From Nitrospiraceae bacterium (GTDB taxonomy: Bacteria; Nitrospirota; Nitrospiria; Nitrospirales; UBA8639): a stretch of DNA of 64,000 nucleotides. The first letter of the stretch is position 1, and each line of letters starts with the position of its first letter. The notes beneath the pieces were generated by a model. That model worked only from the letters and a program-made list of their open reading frames with translations, was not told where the DNA came from and searched no databases. A program made the translations under genes and the position numbers. Location of the stretch: positions 481,845 through 545,844 of the forward strand of contig JACKFF010000002.1 of NCBI GenBank assembly GCA_020632595.1, given 5' to 3'. Positions 9,213 to 17,798 of the stretch are shown piece after piece.

Positions 9213-9629
9213 ATGTCAGAGCGGACGTTAGCGATTATTAAGCCTGATGCGGTGGCCAAACATGCGATTGGTGATATTATCCGCCGTTATGAAGAGGCCG
9301 GCTTGTTTCCGGTTGCGATGAAAATGATGCGGTTATCCAAAGGGGTAGCGGAGGGGTTTTATGCTGTGCATCGAGAGCGCCCCTTCTTTAATGACTTGAC
9401 GACCTATATGAGTTCGGGGCCGGTGGTGGTTGTGGTTCTGGAAGGGAAAGACGCGGTCAAAGCGCACCGTGATCTGATGGGAGCGACCGATCCCAAAAAA
9501 GCCGATCCAGGTACCATTCGGGCTGTGCATGGGGCTTCTATTGAGGCTAATGCGGTGCATGGATCCGATTCCACGGAGAATGCTGAAATTGAGATTCGGT
9601 ACTTTTTCGCAGAATCCAATCTGGGCTAG
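9213..9629 (+). CDS. ndk: Nucleoside diphosphate kinase
   Basis: The 138-residue cytoplasmic enzyme transfers the gamma phosphate of ATP to NDPs through a phospho-His intermediate. The N-terminal ERTLAIIKPDAV, the RPFF segment and the active-site His116 in NAVHGSDS are all present, and the length is that of the family. An upstream in-frame ATG (9162) exists, but ATG 9213 is preceded by AAGGACGAG and gives the conserved N terminus. A strong intrinsic terminator follows at 9686. Confidence 0.97.
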   Translation: MSERTLAIIKPDAVAKHAIGDIIRRYEEAGLFPVAMKMMRLSKGVAEGFYAVHRERPFFNDLTTYMSSGPVVVVVLEGKDAVKAHRDLMGATDPKKADPGTIRAVHGASIEANAVHGSDSTENAEIEIRYFFAESNLG

Positions 9630-9685
9630 TGGAAGACCATCCTGACTGAGCCTGTATTTCTATCGTCCACTGACTCCGGTATGGT

Positions 9686-9718
9686 GCCCGCCGAAAACGG
9701 CGGGCATGTTTCTTTTTA
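9686..9718 (+). terminator. Rho-independent terminator of ndk
   Basis: A perfect 8-bp stem GCCCGCCG / CGGCGGGC (9686-9693 and 9698-9705) with AAAA loop is followed by a T-rich tail (ATGTTTCTTTTT), 57 bases after the ndk stop. Confidence 0.9.
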
Positions 9719-9770
9719 TAAATCTAGTGTATGGGTTTATGTTTTATGTCCTCCTAGTACCTATGGCCGT

Positions 9771-11330
9771 ATGACAACATGGTTGAAAATGTGCAGTTTG
9801 CTGGTGTGTCTGGGGCTCATGGCCGGATGCGGTCGGACACGTCCTCCCCAGGGACCACCGGTGAGTGGGGCCATTCCTCCTCCTCCTGCGGTCGAATCTA
9901 TGCCGGAGGATCGAGAGGAAGAATCCGTGTTATCCCCACCCGAAGTTCCTCCCGATATTCAACGGATTCATGCGCAACTCTTTCAGCAGTCCAAGGATCG
10001 TTTTGAGGAAAAAGCCTATCCTCAGGCCATCAGCGGACTGACGCGCTTGCTGGCGCTTCTGCCTGAAGAGCCCATTGAATTCCAAAGCCGATGGTTGCTG
10101 GCTCAAGCCTATCGTCAGGTCGGGGAATGGGAAGCTGCCAGGGATCAGTACCGCATACTCACGGTTGCTGGTAGCGCTAATCCTTACCAAGCCGGTGCTC
10201 AACTGCAGTTCAATGAACTTCAACGTTTACTTGAACAATTTACGATGCCTCCTCTCGACACTCAGGCCATCAGGCTAACCCTTGAACAATTGCCCGCCAG
10301 TGGAGGGTTTGACGAGGGAATTAAAAAGATGAAGGCCGATGGCATCACCACCCTGTTGATTGATTTGGGGTGTGAGGGAGCCGGATTCCACAGCGATCAA
10401 CCGCGGACGACGAGGGCGCCTCGCCATCTGCTTGATCTCCAGACGCTCCTGCGCTCATATGTGGAACGCAGTCATCAGTTGCATCTGTTGGTGTATGTGG
10501 GAGTAAACCTCCGTTGTATTGGCAATTGGCATGATTCCCCTTTACCGGAATGGCGGGATGGCACATATAATACAACCACCCGCCAGGTTCAGAATTCCAG
10601 GTTTTTTGATATTTTTCATCCGGAGTATCAACGGTTTCTCGATCAATTTCTCACGCATCTTTCCGAGGAAAGCGTGGACGGTCTGGTGTTTCTCGACGAT
10701 TATCCCATGGGGGTGTATGACGGGATGTCGCGGGAGGGATTGACCCGTTTTCAAAACGCCTTCGGAGTGAGTTTTGATCCCGTACGTACTTTTCAGCCTG
10801 GGTTTGATCCTCTCAGAGCATTGAAATTGTTGAGTCGATCAACCCAGCCTTCAGGCGCGCCTGTGGAAGATTCCGTGTTTTGGCGCTGGGCGGGGTGGAA
10901 AGCTCGTGAGCGATTGACTGTTGTTGAGCAGCTGATTGGCCAGCTTCGCAAACGCCATCTGACAGTTCAATGTGGCCTGGAGCTCCATCCCCATGGATTG
11001 ACCGATCCGGTTCGGGCCCTGGTGGACTATGCCCAGGATGCGATGGAGGCCACCCGGCGCCCGTTTTCATTTTTCTTTGTGCGCCCGGAAATCGACAGGC
11101 ACTCCTCGTCCGATCAACTGTCGGCGATTGAAAAGCTCCGGCGTATTTCGACGAAGGCCGTGTTAACCCGCTTGCTTCCCGTACTTGACGATCCGCGACG
11201 GGTTTGGGTGAGTATGCCGGCAGAGAGAGGAAAGCGCATTCTGCCGGGGACAGCCGGAGGCAGTGCCTCACTGCTCAATGAATTTCCTTCGGGAATCGGT
11301 GTCGTGCACGATCTTCGAGCATTTTCTTAA
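9771..11330 (+). CDS. Lipoprotein with TPR-like region and PgaB-type (GHL13) glycoside hydrolase-like domain
   Basis: Starting at ATG 9771 the product has a lipoprotein signal (hydrophobic core, lipobox LMAGC, Cys20), so it should be membrane-anchored on the periplasmic side. After a Pro-rich linker, residues ~75-190 form a TPR-like helical segment. Residues ~205-519 resemble the C-terminal domain of PgaB, the poly-N-acetylglucosamine-processing enzyme: DGITTLLIDL, HLLVYVGVNL, and the acidic VDGLVFLDDYPMG with paired Asp. The PgaB N-terminal deacetylase domain is absent and no pgaA/C/D genes are nearby, so this is a stand-alone hydrolase-like domain. An upstream in-frame ATG at 9681 lies inside the terminator and is not credible. 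Confidence 0.75.
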   Translation: MTTWLKMCSLLVCLGLMAGCGRTRPPQGPPVSGAIPPPPAVESMPEDREEESVLSPPEVPPDIQRIHAQLFQQSKDRFEEKAYPQAISGLTRLLALLPEEPIEFQSRWLLAQAYRQVGEWEAARDQYRILTVAGSANPYQAGAQLQFNELQRLLEQFTMPPLDTQAIRLTLEQLPASGGFDEGIKKMKADGITTLLIDLGCEGAGFHSDQPRTTRAPRHLLDLQTLLRSYVERSHQLHLLVYVGVNLRCIGNWHDSPLPEWRDGTYNTTTRQVQNSRFFDIFHPEYQRFLDQFLTHLSEESVDGLVFLDDYPMGVYDGMSREGLTRFQNAFGVSFDPVRTFQPGFDPLRALKLLSRSTQPSGAPVEDSVFWRWAGWKARERLTVVEQLIGQLRKRHLTVQCGLELHPHGLTDPVRALVDYAQDAMEATRRPFSFFFVRPEIDRHSSSDQLSAIEKLRRISTKAVLTRLLPVLDDPRRVWVSMPAERGKRILPGTAGGSASLLNEFPSGIGVVHDLRAFS

Positions 11331-11441
11331 ATGCTCCGGTAGGGTTTCCGTTGCATTGTGCTGGGAACACTTACTTCATGAGGGGCATGGGAGACATCAA
11401 AATATGAACGCTATCATCGTTTTGAACAAAAGGGGGTAGGA

Positions 11442-11828
11442 ATGGAGCCACAGGATTTACGATTTCACAAGGAACACGAATGGATTCGAGTTGAAGGGAA
11501 AAAGGCGACCTTAGGCATTAGTCAATTTGCTCAGGATGCCCTGGGAGATGTGGTCTTTGTGGACGTTCCTAAAGTAGGAACCTCGCTGCAAGCTGAGGAT
11601 CAATTGGGAGAAGTGGAGTCGACCAAAGCCACTTCGACCATTTACACGCCGGTCACCGGAAAAATTCTTCAAGTGAATACAGAACTTCAGGATCATCCCG
11701 AACTACTCAATCAGGATCCCTATGGGAAGGGGTGGATCGCGGTGCTGGAATTAGCCGATCCTGGTGAGGTGGATGGTTTGATGACGCCGGAGCAATACAC
11801 GGCATTTTTAGCCTCACAGGAATCATGA
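11442..11828 (+). CDS. gcvH: Glycine cleavage system H protein
   Basis: The 128-residue H protein shuttles the aminomethyl group on a lipoyl arm between the P, T and L proteins of the glycine cleavage/synthase system. The N-terminal HKEHEWIRVEG and lipoylation motif GEVESTKATS with Lys62 are intact. The stop overlaps the start of lpdA by four bases (ATGA), so translation of the L protein is probably coupled. gcvT and gcvP are not in the window. In some autotrophs the system also runs in the glycine-forming direction (known for other lineages; not shown here). Confidence 0.96.
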   Translation: MEPQDLRFHKEHEWIRVEGKKATLGISQFAQDALGDVVFVDVPKVGTSLQAEDQLGEVESTKATSTIYTPVTGKILQVNTELQDHPELLNQDPYGKGWIAVLELADPGEVDGLMTPEQYTAFLASQES

Positions 11829-13225
11829 CCACCTCGCCCCACATTGTCATTATCGGATCAGGTCCTGGTGGGTATGTGGCGGCTATTCGCGCCGCGCAAT
11901 TAGGGGCCAAGGTGACGATCCTTGAGGAACAGGTGCTTGGGGGGGTGTGCCTGAATTGGGGCTGTATTCCCAGTAAAACCCTGTTGGGCTTTATTGATCT
12001 TGGCGAACGGGTTCGGCATGCCCAGCCGTTTGGCCTCAACATTGAGGGGCCTGTGAGCTATGACCTTGCCCGCATGGTTGCACGTAAGGAGGAGGTGGTG
12101 CGTGGGCTTGTAAAGGGGATCGGCACCTTGTTGAAGCAGTGGAAAATTACCCACGTGCCGGGACGAGGAGAATTGGTGAATGACCGGCAGGTGCGGGTTA
12201 CCCATCTTGATGGGTCCTCATCCACCATTGATGCCGATGCCATTATTCTTGCCACAGGTTCTTCCTGGCCTCAACTGCCTCAGTTTCCCATTGATGGCCA
12301 ATGCGTGTTGACCAGTAAGGAGGCTCTGGATCTGACGGCGATTCCCAGGAGCATTGTGATTGTCGGTGGTGGGGTGGAAGGATGTGAGTTTGCCTGCTTG
12401 TTGAGCGGGCTGGGATCGGAAGTGAGTCTTGTCGAAATGATGCCTTCCGTGCTTCCTCTTGAGGATGAAGATACCATCTCCACCATGACGCGTGAGTTGA
12501 AAAAACGCAAGATTCAACTCTATCTCAAGACGCAGATTACGGATTGGGCGGCTGTTGATGGGGGAGTGCGAGCGACGCTGGCTTCGGGAGAAGAACTGGT
12601 GACAGACCACCTGCTGGTTTCGGTCGGGCGCCGTTTGAACTCCGGCCGGTTAGGGCTGGAGCAGGTTGGCGTGCAGGTGGGAACCAGGGGTGAGATTCTG
12701 GTCAATGAAAAAATGGAAACCTCCGTCCCCGGTATTTACGCGATTGGCGATGTGACGGGAAAATTCATGTTGGCGCATGTCGCCTCGGCTCAAGGAAAAG
12801 TGGCGGTCTCAAACGCGATGGGCCGGCCGCAGGCCATTAACTATGATGTCATTCCTGCAGGGATTTTTACCTTACCGGAAATCGGGCGTGTGGGACTGAC
12901 TGAGGCCCAGGCCCGGGAACGCGGGTTGGCGGTTGCGGTTGGGCGATTCAAATATGCCGGTCTCGGAAAAGCACAGGCCGTTGGTGAGCCGTTTGGACAT
13001 TTTAAAGTGATTTCGGATGAACAGACCAAGAAAATTCTTGGCGTCCATATTATTGGTGCGCATGCGGCGGACCTCATTCATGAAGCCGCCATGGCCATGC
13101 AGGGTGGGTTGACCGTCGAGGATCTCGCCAACATGATTCATGCGCATCCCACTTTTTCGGAAGGGTTGATGGAGGCAGCCGAGGATGTGGAGGGCATGGC
13201 CATTCACCAGGCGCGAAAGCGTTGA
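11825..13225 (+). CDS. lpdA: Dihydrolipoyl dehydrogenase (E3/L protein)
   Basis: The 466-residue FAD enzyme re-oxidises the lipoyl arm of GcvH or 2-oxoacid dehydrogenases with NAD+. It shows the FAD-binding IIGSGPGGYVAAIRA near the N terminus, the redox disulfide in GGVCLNWGCIPSK (Cys42, Cys47), the NAD-binding IVIVGGGVEGCEFA, the GIYAIGDVTG FAD motif and the C-terminal His-Glu dyad motif HAHPTFSE. It overlaps gcvH by 4 bp, which points to a role with the glycine cleavage H protein. Confidence 0.96.
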   Translation: MTTSPHIVIIGSGPGGYVAAIRAAQLGAKVTILEEQVLGGVCLNWGCIPSKTLLGFIDLGERVRHAQPFGLNIEGPVSYDLARMVARKEEVVRGLVKGIGTLLKQWKITHVPGRGELVNDRQVRVTHLDGSSSTIDADAIILATGSSWPQLPQFPIDGQCVLTSKEALDLTAIPRSIVIVGGGVEGCEFACLLSGLGSEVSLVEMMPSVLPLEDEDTISTMTRELKKRKIQLYLKTQITDWAAVDGGVRATLASGEELVTDHLLVSVGRRLNSGRLGLEQVGVQVGTRGEILVNEKMETSVPGIYAIGDVTGKFMLAHVASAQGKVAVSNAMGRPQAINYDVIPAGIFTLPEIGRVGLTEAQARERGLAVAVGRFKYAGLGKAQAVGEPFGHFKVISDEQTKKILGVHIIGAHAADLIHEAAMAMQGGLTVEDLANMIHAHPTFSEGLMEAAEDVEGMAIHQARKR

Positions 13226-13256
13226 TAATGCTCTGAAGCGTATTCATTGATTCAAC

Positions 13257-13820
13257 ATGAATGACATCGAACCGCAGAGGTCGCCCGCCAGCGTCCGGCA
13301 ATTATCTGACAGGCATCCAGTCCAAATGTCCTGGGGAAGCTCTCTTTTATTGAAATTGGGCATGTTGGGGGTGGGGGTGTTTTTCGTTTACTGGGTGGGT
13401 TGGCCGCAAGCGCCTCTTTCTCCAGTTGTTCCCCTCCCAAAAACAGGTGTTCCGCCCTCACGCACCCTTCCTTCCGCTTCCGCGGGTGAACCTGAGGAGG
13501 TTGTGAGTGTGGCACCGCGTTCGGGGAGTCATGTCGTTTATCTTTCTCAGAAGGGGGAGGACGCAGAAGGTAGGCCATCCGGGGAAGTCGCGGGGGTTAC
13601 CGTCGACTTGAATGACGGCACCTTAGCTGAATTAGAGCACCTTCCTGGTATTGGACCCATCCTGGCTGGACGAATCGTGGCACATCGAACGTCTCATGGA
13701 GCATTTCGACGCATTGAAGATTTGGCTCTGGTGCCGGGTATTGGGAAAAAACGGTTGGAGCAACTACGCCCCCTTGTTGGTGTCCGAGCCTCAACCATGG
13801 CGATAGGGATCGGGAGTTAA
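13257..13820 (+). CDS. Helix-hairpin-helix (ComEA-like) membrane-anchored protein
   Basis: The 187-residue protein has one N-terminal membrane helix (about 28-48), a Pro/Ser-rich linker and a C-terminal pair of helix-hairpin-helix motifs (LEHLPGIGPILAGRIV and LALVPGIGKKRLEQL) that bind DNA backbone non-specifically. This is the layout of ComEA, the periplasmic DNA receptor of natural transformation. No other competence genes are nearby, so a transformation role is inference. It lies between lpdA and tyrS on the same strand with short gaps. Confidence 0.8.
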   Translation: MNDIEPQRSPASVRQLSDRHPVQMSWGSSLLLKLGMLGVGVFFVYWVGWPQAPLSPVVPLPKTGVPPSRTLPSASAGEPEEVVSVAPRSGSHVVYLSQKGEDAEGRPSGEVAGVTVDLNDGTLAELEHLPGIGPILAGRIVAHRTSHGAFRRIEDLALVPGIGKKRLEQLRPLVGVRASTMAIGIGS

Positions 13821-13851
13821 TTTTTCACTTTCACATAGTGTGGCTTACAAG

Positions 13852-15075
13852 ATGACAACTTCAGAAATCAACCGGCAGCTGGACCTTATTCTTCGAGGAA
13901 CCGTGGAGGTCATTCAGCTCGACGAATTAAAAGCCAAATTAGCGGATTCGCTAAAAGAACAGCATCCTCTCAAGATTAAAGCCGGGTTTGATCCCACGGC
14001 GCCGGACCTGCATCTGGGTCATACCGTGTTAATCCAAAAACTCAAGCACTTTCAGGAGTTGGGCCATCAAGTTATTTTTCTCATCGGGGATTTTACCGGC
14101 ATGATCGGTGATCCGACCGGGGTGTCGGAAACCCGGGTGGCGCTGACGAAAGAACAAGTACTGGCCAATGCGAAAACCTATGAACAACAGATTTTCAAAA
14201 CCCTGGACCCCCAGAAAACCCGTATTGAATTTAATAGTCATTGGATGAGTGGCATGCGGGTGGAAAAGATGGTGGAGTTGTGTTCACATTATAGCGTGGC
14301 GCGCATGTTGGAGCGGGACGATTTCTCAAAACGATACCGGGAGCAAAAACATATTAGCGTCCATGAATTTCTGTATCCTTTGGTGCAGGGGTACGACTCG
14401 GTGGTGTTGGAAGCCGATGTGGAATTGGGTGGAACCGATCAGAAATTTAACCTTCTCGTGGGGCGTGACTTGCAGCGGGATTACGGCCAAAAACCGCAGG
14501 TGGTGCTCACCATGCCGTTGTTAGAAGGCACGGATGGGGTCCGGAAGATGAGTAAGAGCTTTGGCAATTATATCGCTCTGGAAGATCGTCCGGCAGACAT
14601 GTTCGGTAAGCTGATGTCTATTAGCGATGTCCTGATGCTGCGCTATTACGAACTGTTGACGGTCCGCAATTTGGATGAGGTTAAGCGTCAACATCCGATG
14701 GAGGCCAAAATGGCCCTGGCCGAGCAGATTGTTGGACAATATCACGGAAGGGATGCCGTTGAAGAGGCCAAGGCTGATTTTCAACAGCGATTTCAAAAAC
14801 GGGATTTTCCCGATGAGCCGGATGCCCATGTAAAACTTTCACCAACGGATTTCAACAATTCCCAGGATTATTCTATGCCTGTTGTTGACCTCCTGATGCG
14901 GACGGGTTTAGTGCCCAGTAAATCTGAGGCCAGGCGGCTCGTTTCCCAGGGTGGGATCCAGGTGGACGGAGAAAAGCTTGCGGACCCAAACGGAATGATG
15001 ACCTTCGAGCCTGGCCGATCCTATCCGATAAAAATCGGTAAGCGAAAATTTGCGATCATTGAATTCAGGGAATAG
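13852..15075 (+). CDS. tyrS: Tyrosyl-tRNA synthetase
   Basis: This class I aminoacyl-tRNA synthetase charges tRNA-Tyr. It carries the HIGH-type motif HLGH in APDLHLGHTVL, the KMSKS loop (VRKMSKSFGN) and a C-terminal S4 RNA-binding domain (GLVPSKSEARRLVSQGG). ATG 13852 gives 407 residues with the usual N terminus; a GTG at 13840 would add four residues. Neither has a clear Shine-Dalgarno. tRNA-Gly follows 123 bases downstream. Confidence 0.97.
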   Translation: MTTSEINRQLDLILRGTVEVIQLDELKAKLADSLKEQHPLKIKAGFDPTAPDLHLGHTVLIQKLKHFQELGHQVIFLIGDFTGMIGDPTGVSETRVALTKEQVLANAKTYEQQIFKTLDPQKTRIEFNSHWMSGMRVEKMVELCSHYSVARMLERDDFSKRYREQKHISVHEFLYPLVQGYDSVVLEADVELGGTDQKFNLLVGRDLQRDYGQKPQVVLTMPLLEGTDGVRKMSKSFGNYIALEDRPADMFGKLMSISDVLMLRYYELLTVRNLDEVKRQHPMEAKMALAEQIVGQYHGRDAVEEAKADFQQRFQKRDFPDEPDAHVKLSPTDFNNSQDYSMPVVDLLMRTGLVPSKSEARRLVSQGGIQVDGEKLADPNGMMTFEPGRSYPIKIGKRKFAIIEFRE

Positions 15076-15198
15076 ATTCGTCCGGATATATTCAGGAGTG
15101 ACTGGCTTTGGCGGCTGGGCCCCTACAGCCACTCTCAAAGTTTTTGTACCTTGACTAAGACTCAGCCCGCACCTAGAATGCGAGTCCTGATCTCGTGA

Positions 15199-15273
15199 GC
15201 GGGCGTAGCTCAGTGGTAGAGTCCTTGCTTCCCAAGCAAGTTGTCGGGGGTTCAAATCCCCTCGCCCGCTCCA
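15199..15273 (+). tRNA. tRNA-Gly(CCC)
   Basis: A full cloverleaf is visible: acceptor GCGGGCG pairing with CGCCCGC, D arm GCTC-AGTGGTA-GAGT, anticodon stem CTTGC/GCAAG with loop TTCCCAA (anticodon CCC, decoding GGG), T arm around GGGTTCAAATCCC, and an encoded CCA end (15271-15273). Confidence 0.96.
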
Positions 15274-15774
15274 ATTCAATCCACTACTTTCCTCTTCTTC
15301 TTCGGGCTTAGGGTTCCGAACCTTCCCGGTTTGTGCCACGGTGGGGAATTCAGGAAAATGTTTGACGGATACTGGGTCCAGGAACAACCACAGGCTGTCA
15401 TGGCCAATTATCTACGGTGCTCGAAATAATCCATCCTGCTTTCCCCTCTCATTGTGATAGCTGAGGCTTCCAAGGCCATCTGTCTCAGCTTTTTGTCAAT
15501 CATCCTAAGATAGACTTTATATTATTGATGACCCCGACCATTGCTGCACGCTCAACCATTTGTCACCCTCAAGACAGCACTGCCTGATCAGGGGAATACC
15601 AGCGGTCCTTGCAATTGGGCCGTGGATAAGGCTGGAACCAAAAGGGCGACGCTAGTTCAAATAGGGAATTGTAGGGGTATGGCTTAAGGGGTTCACTCAA
15701 TCCTGTATGGATAAGTGGCGCAACGAGAGTAGGTGCGTCAACAAGGATCATTCAGGCTTGAGGAGGATTTCCTA
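15274..15774. other. Intergenic region after tRNA-Gly
   Basis: There are 501 bases without a supported gene. The region contains a probable intrinsic terminator at 15459-15494 and, at its end, the strong AGGAGG ribosome binding site of the STAS gene. Confidence 0.5.
15459..15494 (+). terminator. Probable terminator downstream of tRNA-Gly
   Basis: A 7-bp stem AGCTGAG / CTCAGCT (15459-15465 and 15484-15490) is followed directly by TTTTG. The loop is long (18 bases), so confidence is moderate. Confidence 0.6.
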
Positions 15775-16107
15775 ATGCAATGTGGACTTCAGATTTTACC
15801 GGATGCCGTTGTTATTCGCATATTGGGCTTGCCGGATCATTCTCTCGGGGAGATGTTTGAAAAGGCAGCAGCGCGAGCGATAAGTCTGGACTATCGAAAA
15901 GTCCTTGTTGATTTTTCTGATGTGGAATCCATGGGCCCCATGGGGCTGACTTTTTGTGGGTATGGGCTCTATCACCTTCAGCAATTACGTATTCCTGTCG
16001 CACTGATTCAACCTCCGGCCTCGCTCCTTCCTGTTCTTTGCCGGCATGGGATGAAAGAGTTTCCGGCAGTCCTTTCCCATGAATATGATGTCAGAACGCT
16101 GAATTAA
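15775..16107 (+). CDS. STAS-domain protein (anti-sigma factor antagonist-like)
   Basis: ATG 15775 is preceded by AGGAGG with a 9-base gap and gives a 110-residue single-domain protein. The pattern of an N-terminal strand, KVLVDFSDVESMGPMGLTF and a helix LYHLQQLRIPVALIQP fits the STAS fold used by SpoIIAA/RsbV-type antagonists. The usual phosphorylatable Ser/Thr position (D-x-S/T) reads VESMGPMG here, so Ser is shifted but present. No anti-sigma kinase or phosphatase is adjacent. The gene is isolated between tRNA-Gly and the convergent htpX. Confidence 0.65.
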   Translation: MQCGLQILPDAVVIRILGLPDHSLGEMFEKAAARAISLDYRKVLVDFSDVESMGPMGLTFCGYGLYHLQQLRIPVALIQPPASLLPVLCRHGMKEFPAVLSHEYDVRTLN

Positions 16108-16190
16108 TTCGCATGCTCTCCTGCGGTGGAAACCAATCGCTCATTGCAGCCCCAAGGGTTTTGAAACAATTCGGTTTGACAGAAAGACCA

Positions 16191-16226
16191 GAAAAAAAAG
16201 GGACTTGGCTATGCCAAGTCCCTTTC
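16191..16226 (-). terminator. Strong terminator of htpX (usable in both directions)
   Basis: A 13-bp perfect stem AAAGGGACTTGGC / GCCAAGTCCCTTT (16197-16209 and 16213-16225) has a 3-base loop. Read on the minus strand it ends in a run of T, just after the htpX stop. Confidence 0.92.
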
Positions 16227-16249
16227 TCAAATTACACAAAATTTACGCG

Positions 16250-17134
16250 TTAGAGTTGCCGTAGTGCAGTCACTCTGGCTTCAATCGGCGGGTGGGTCGC
16301 AAATATCTGCATGAAACTATGCGATTTCCCCGATATTTTCATCGTAGCCAACGCGTCTTGTGAGCTATATTCAAATTGGGTTCGTTGCACCCACCGATCA
16401 ATGCCCTCAAGAGCAGAGATCATATGTTCCTTGCCTACGGTGTTGGCCGCGAAGCGGTCGGCTGCAAATTCCCGACGGCGGGACCACCAGCTAATGGGAA
16501 TCATTGCCAGTACGGAGAGAACAATTTGCAAAACGATATACACTCCAAATCCTAGAGCCTCATTACGTTCCGCTACCTGCCGATAGATAAACCGGCTAAT
16601 AAAGTAGACAAAGGTATTCATCAGACCTGCTAATACGGTTGTGGTAAACATATCCCCGTTATAGACATGGCCCATTTCATGAGCAAGGACGGCTCGCACT
16701 TCACCTTCATTCAGGTTGTTGAGCAGGCCCGTCGATACGGCCACCATCGAGTTGTTTCTTGTGGGCCCGGTGGCAAATGCATTGGGGTCTGGCGATTCAT
16801 AAATCCAGACTTCCGGCATGGAAATGTTTAGCTTTTCAGATATTTTTTGGACTGTGTCAAACACGAGTCTTTCCGCCTGGGTTCGCGGTTCTGTGATTTG
16901 GGTACAGTCTATAAAAGCCCTGGCCATTTGCTTGGAAAAGGCCAAACTGATGAAGGCACCACCAAATCCAATGACAAATGCCCATAACAGATCCTGTTGA
17001 GCAATTGATCCTCGAAGATCGATTCCGAAGGCCGGGAGAATCATCTCCGACAACACGGTAAACGAGATTGAGAGGGTGATAAAGATGAGGATATTGGCAA
17101 TCAGTAATAGACCAATTCCCTTAAGTTTTTTCAT
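16250..17134 (-). CDS. htpX: Membrane zinc metalloprotease HtpX
   Basis: The 294-residue M48-family protease performs quality control of misfolded membrane proteins. Two N-terminal membrane helices (about 5-30 and 45-65) are followed by the zinc-binding AHEMGHVYNGD (about 148), two further helices (about 158-205), the third zinc ligand in SRRREFAADRFA, and a terminal THPPIEARV motif typical of HtpX. The start is ATG 17134, with GGGAGA 6 bases upstream; the TTG six bases earlier overlaps that site. Confidence 0.96.
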   Translation of the reverse strand: MKKLKGIGLLLIANILIFITLSISFTVLSEMILPAFGIDLRGSIAQQDLLWAFVIGFGGAFISLAFSKQMARAFIDCTQITEPRTQAERLVFDTVQKISEKLNISMPEVWIYESPDPNAFATGPTRNNSMVAVSTGLLNNLNEGEVRAVLAHEMGHVYNGDMFTTTVLAGLMNTFVYFISRFIYRQVAERNEALGFGVYIVLQIVLSVLAMIPISWWSRRREFAADRFAANTVGKEHMISALEGIDRWVQRTQFEYSSQDALATMKISGKSHSFMQIFATHPPIEARVTALRQL

Positions 17135-17324
17135 AGACAATCTCCCTTAATTGTTCCACGTCTGCTTGTGGAAGCACGCTAATGTGTTCGACTTCATGAA
17201 TAATGCAATGATTCCTTTATGAGGGTCCTCAAAACGACTCTTGGGATTCAACATGTTGGAAGATAACACCTTTTCCTTGAGAGTCAAGAGAGAGAAAGAC
17301 GTGACCCTCATCTGGAAAAACGTT

Positions 17325-17795
17325 ATGATAACCCTCCTGATGAGGAGATCATTTATTCTAGACATTTTTTCTGTAAATTATTATACACGATTACTATTGG
17401 GTTTTGTGGTGGTGATGGGCTATGGGATTTTTTCCGACCCTCTATACGCTCAATCGTCGCCGTCTTCCCTGCCTCCCGTTGAGGAACCTTTCGGCCAACA
17501 GGTGATGATCAGAATGGAAAGTTATACCTTTACGCCATCGGAAGTGGTGGTGAAAGCTGGTAAACCGCTGACACTGACTCTGAGTAATCAATCCTTTTTG
17601 GTTCCTCATAATTTTTTGCTGGATGACCCCAGCGGCATCCGTCTGGTGGACATGGATATTTCCAGCGGCGATACGAAAGCTGTCACCCTCACGTTGACCG
17701 AATCCGGCATTTATCCTTTTTATTGCGATAAACAGCTTCTGTTCTTTCCCACGCATCGTGAGCAAGGGATGGAAGGCCGTCTCATCGCTCGCTAG
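17325..17795 (+). CDS. Secreted type 1 copper (cupredoxin-like) protein
   Basis: A signal peptide ending near DPLYAQS is followed by a ~100-residue cupredoxin fold. The complete type 1 copper ligand set is visible: His in LVPHNF, Cys in YPFYCDKQ, His in FPTHREQGM and Met of the same motif, the arrangement of plastocyanin/sulfocyanin-like proteins. A periplasmic electron carrier role is inferred. The start is uncertain: ATG 17325 (used), 17340 or 17253 are all in frame and none has a strong ribosome binding site. The squalene synthase-like gene begins 4 bases after its stop. Confidence 0.75.
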   Translation: MITLLMRRSFILDIFSVNYYTRLLLGFVVVMGYGIFSDPLYAQSSPSSLPPVEEPFGQQVMIRMESYTFTPSEVVVKAGKPLTLTLSNQSFLVPHNFLLDDPSGIRLVDMDISSGDTKAVTLTLTESGIYPFYCDKQLLFFPTHREQGMEGRLIAR

Positions 17796-17798
17796 CTT

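Noticed and set aside
11331..11441. Possible glycine riboswitch before gcvH
   Set aside because: The conserved glycine-aptamer sequence blocks are not present in this 111-base gap.
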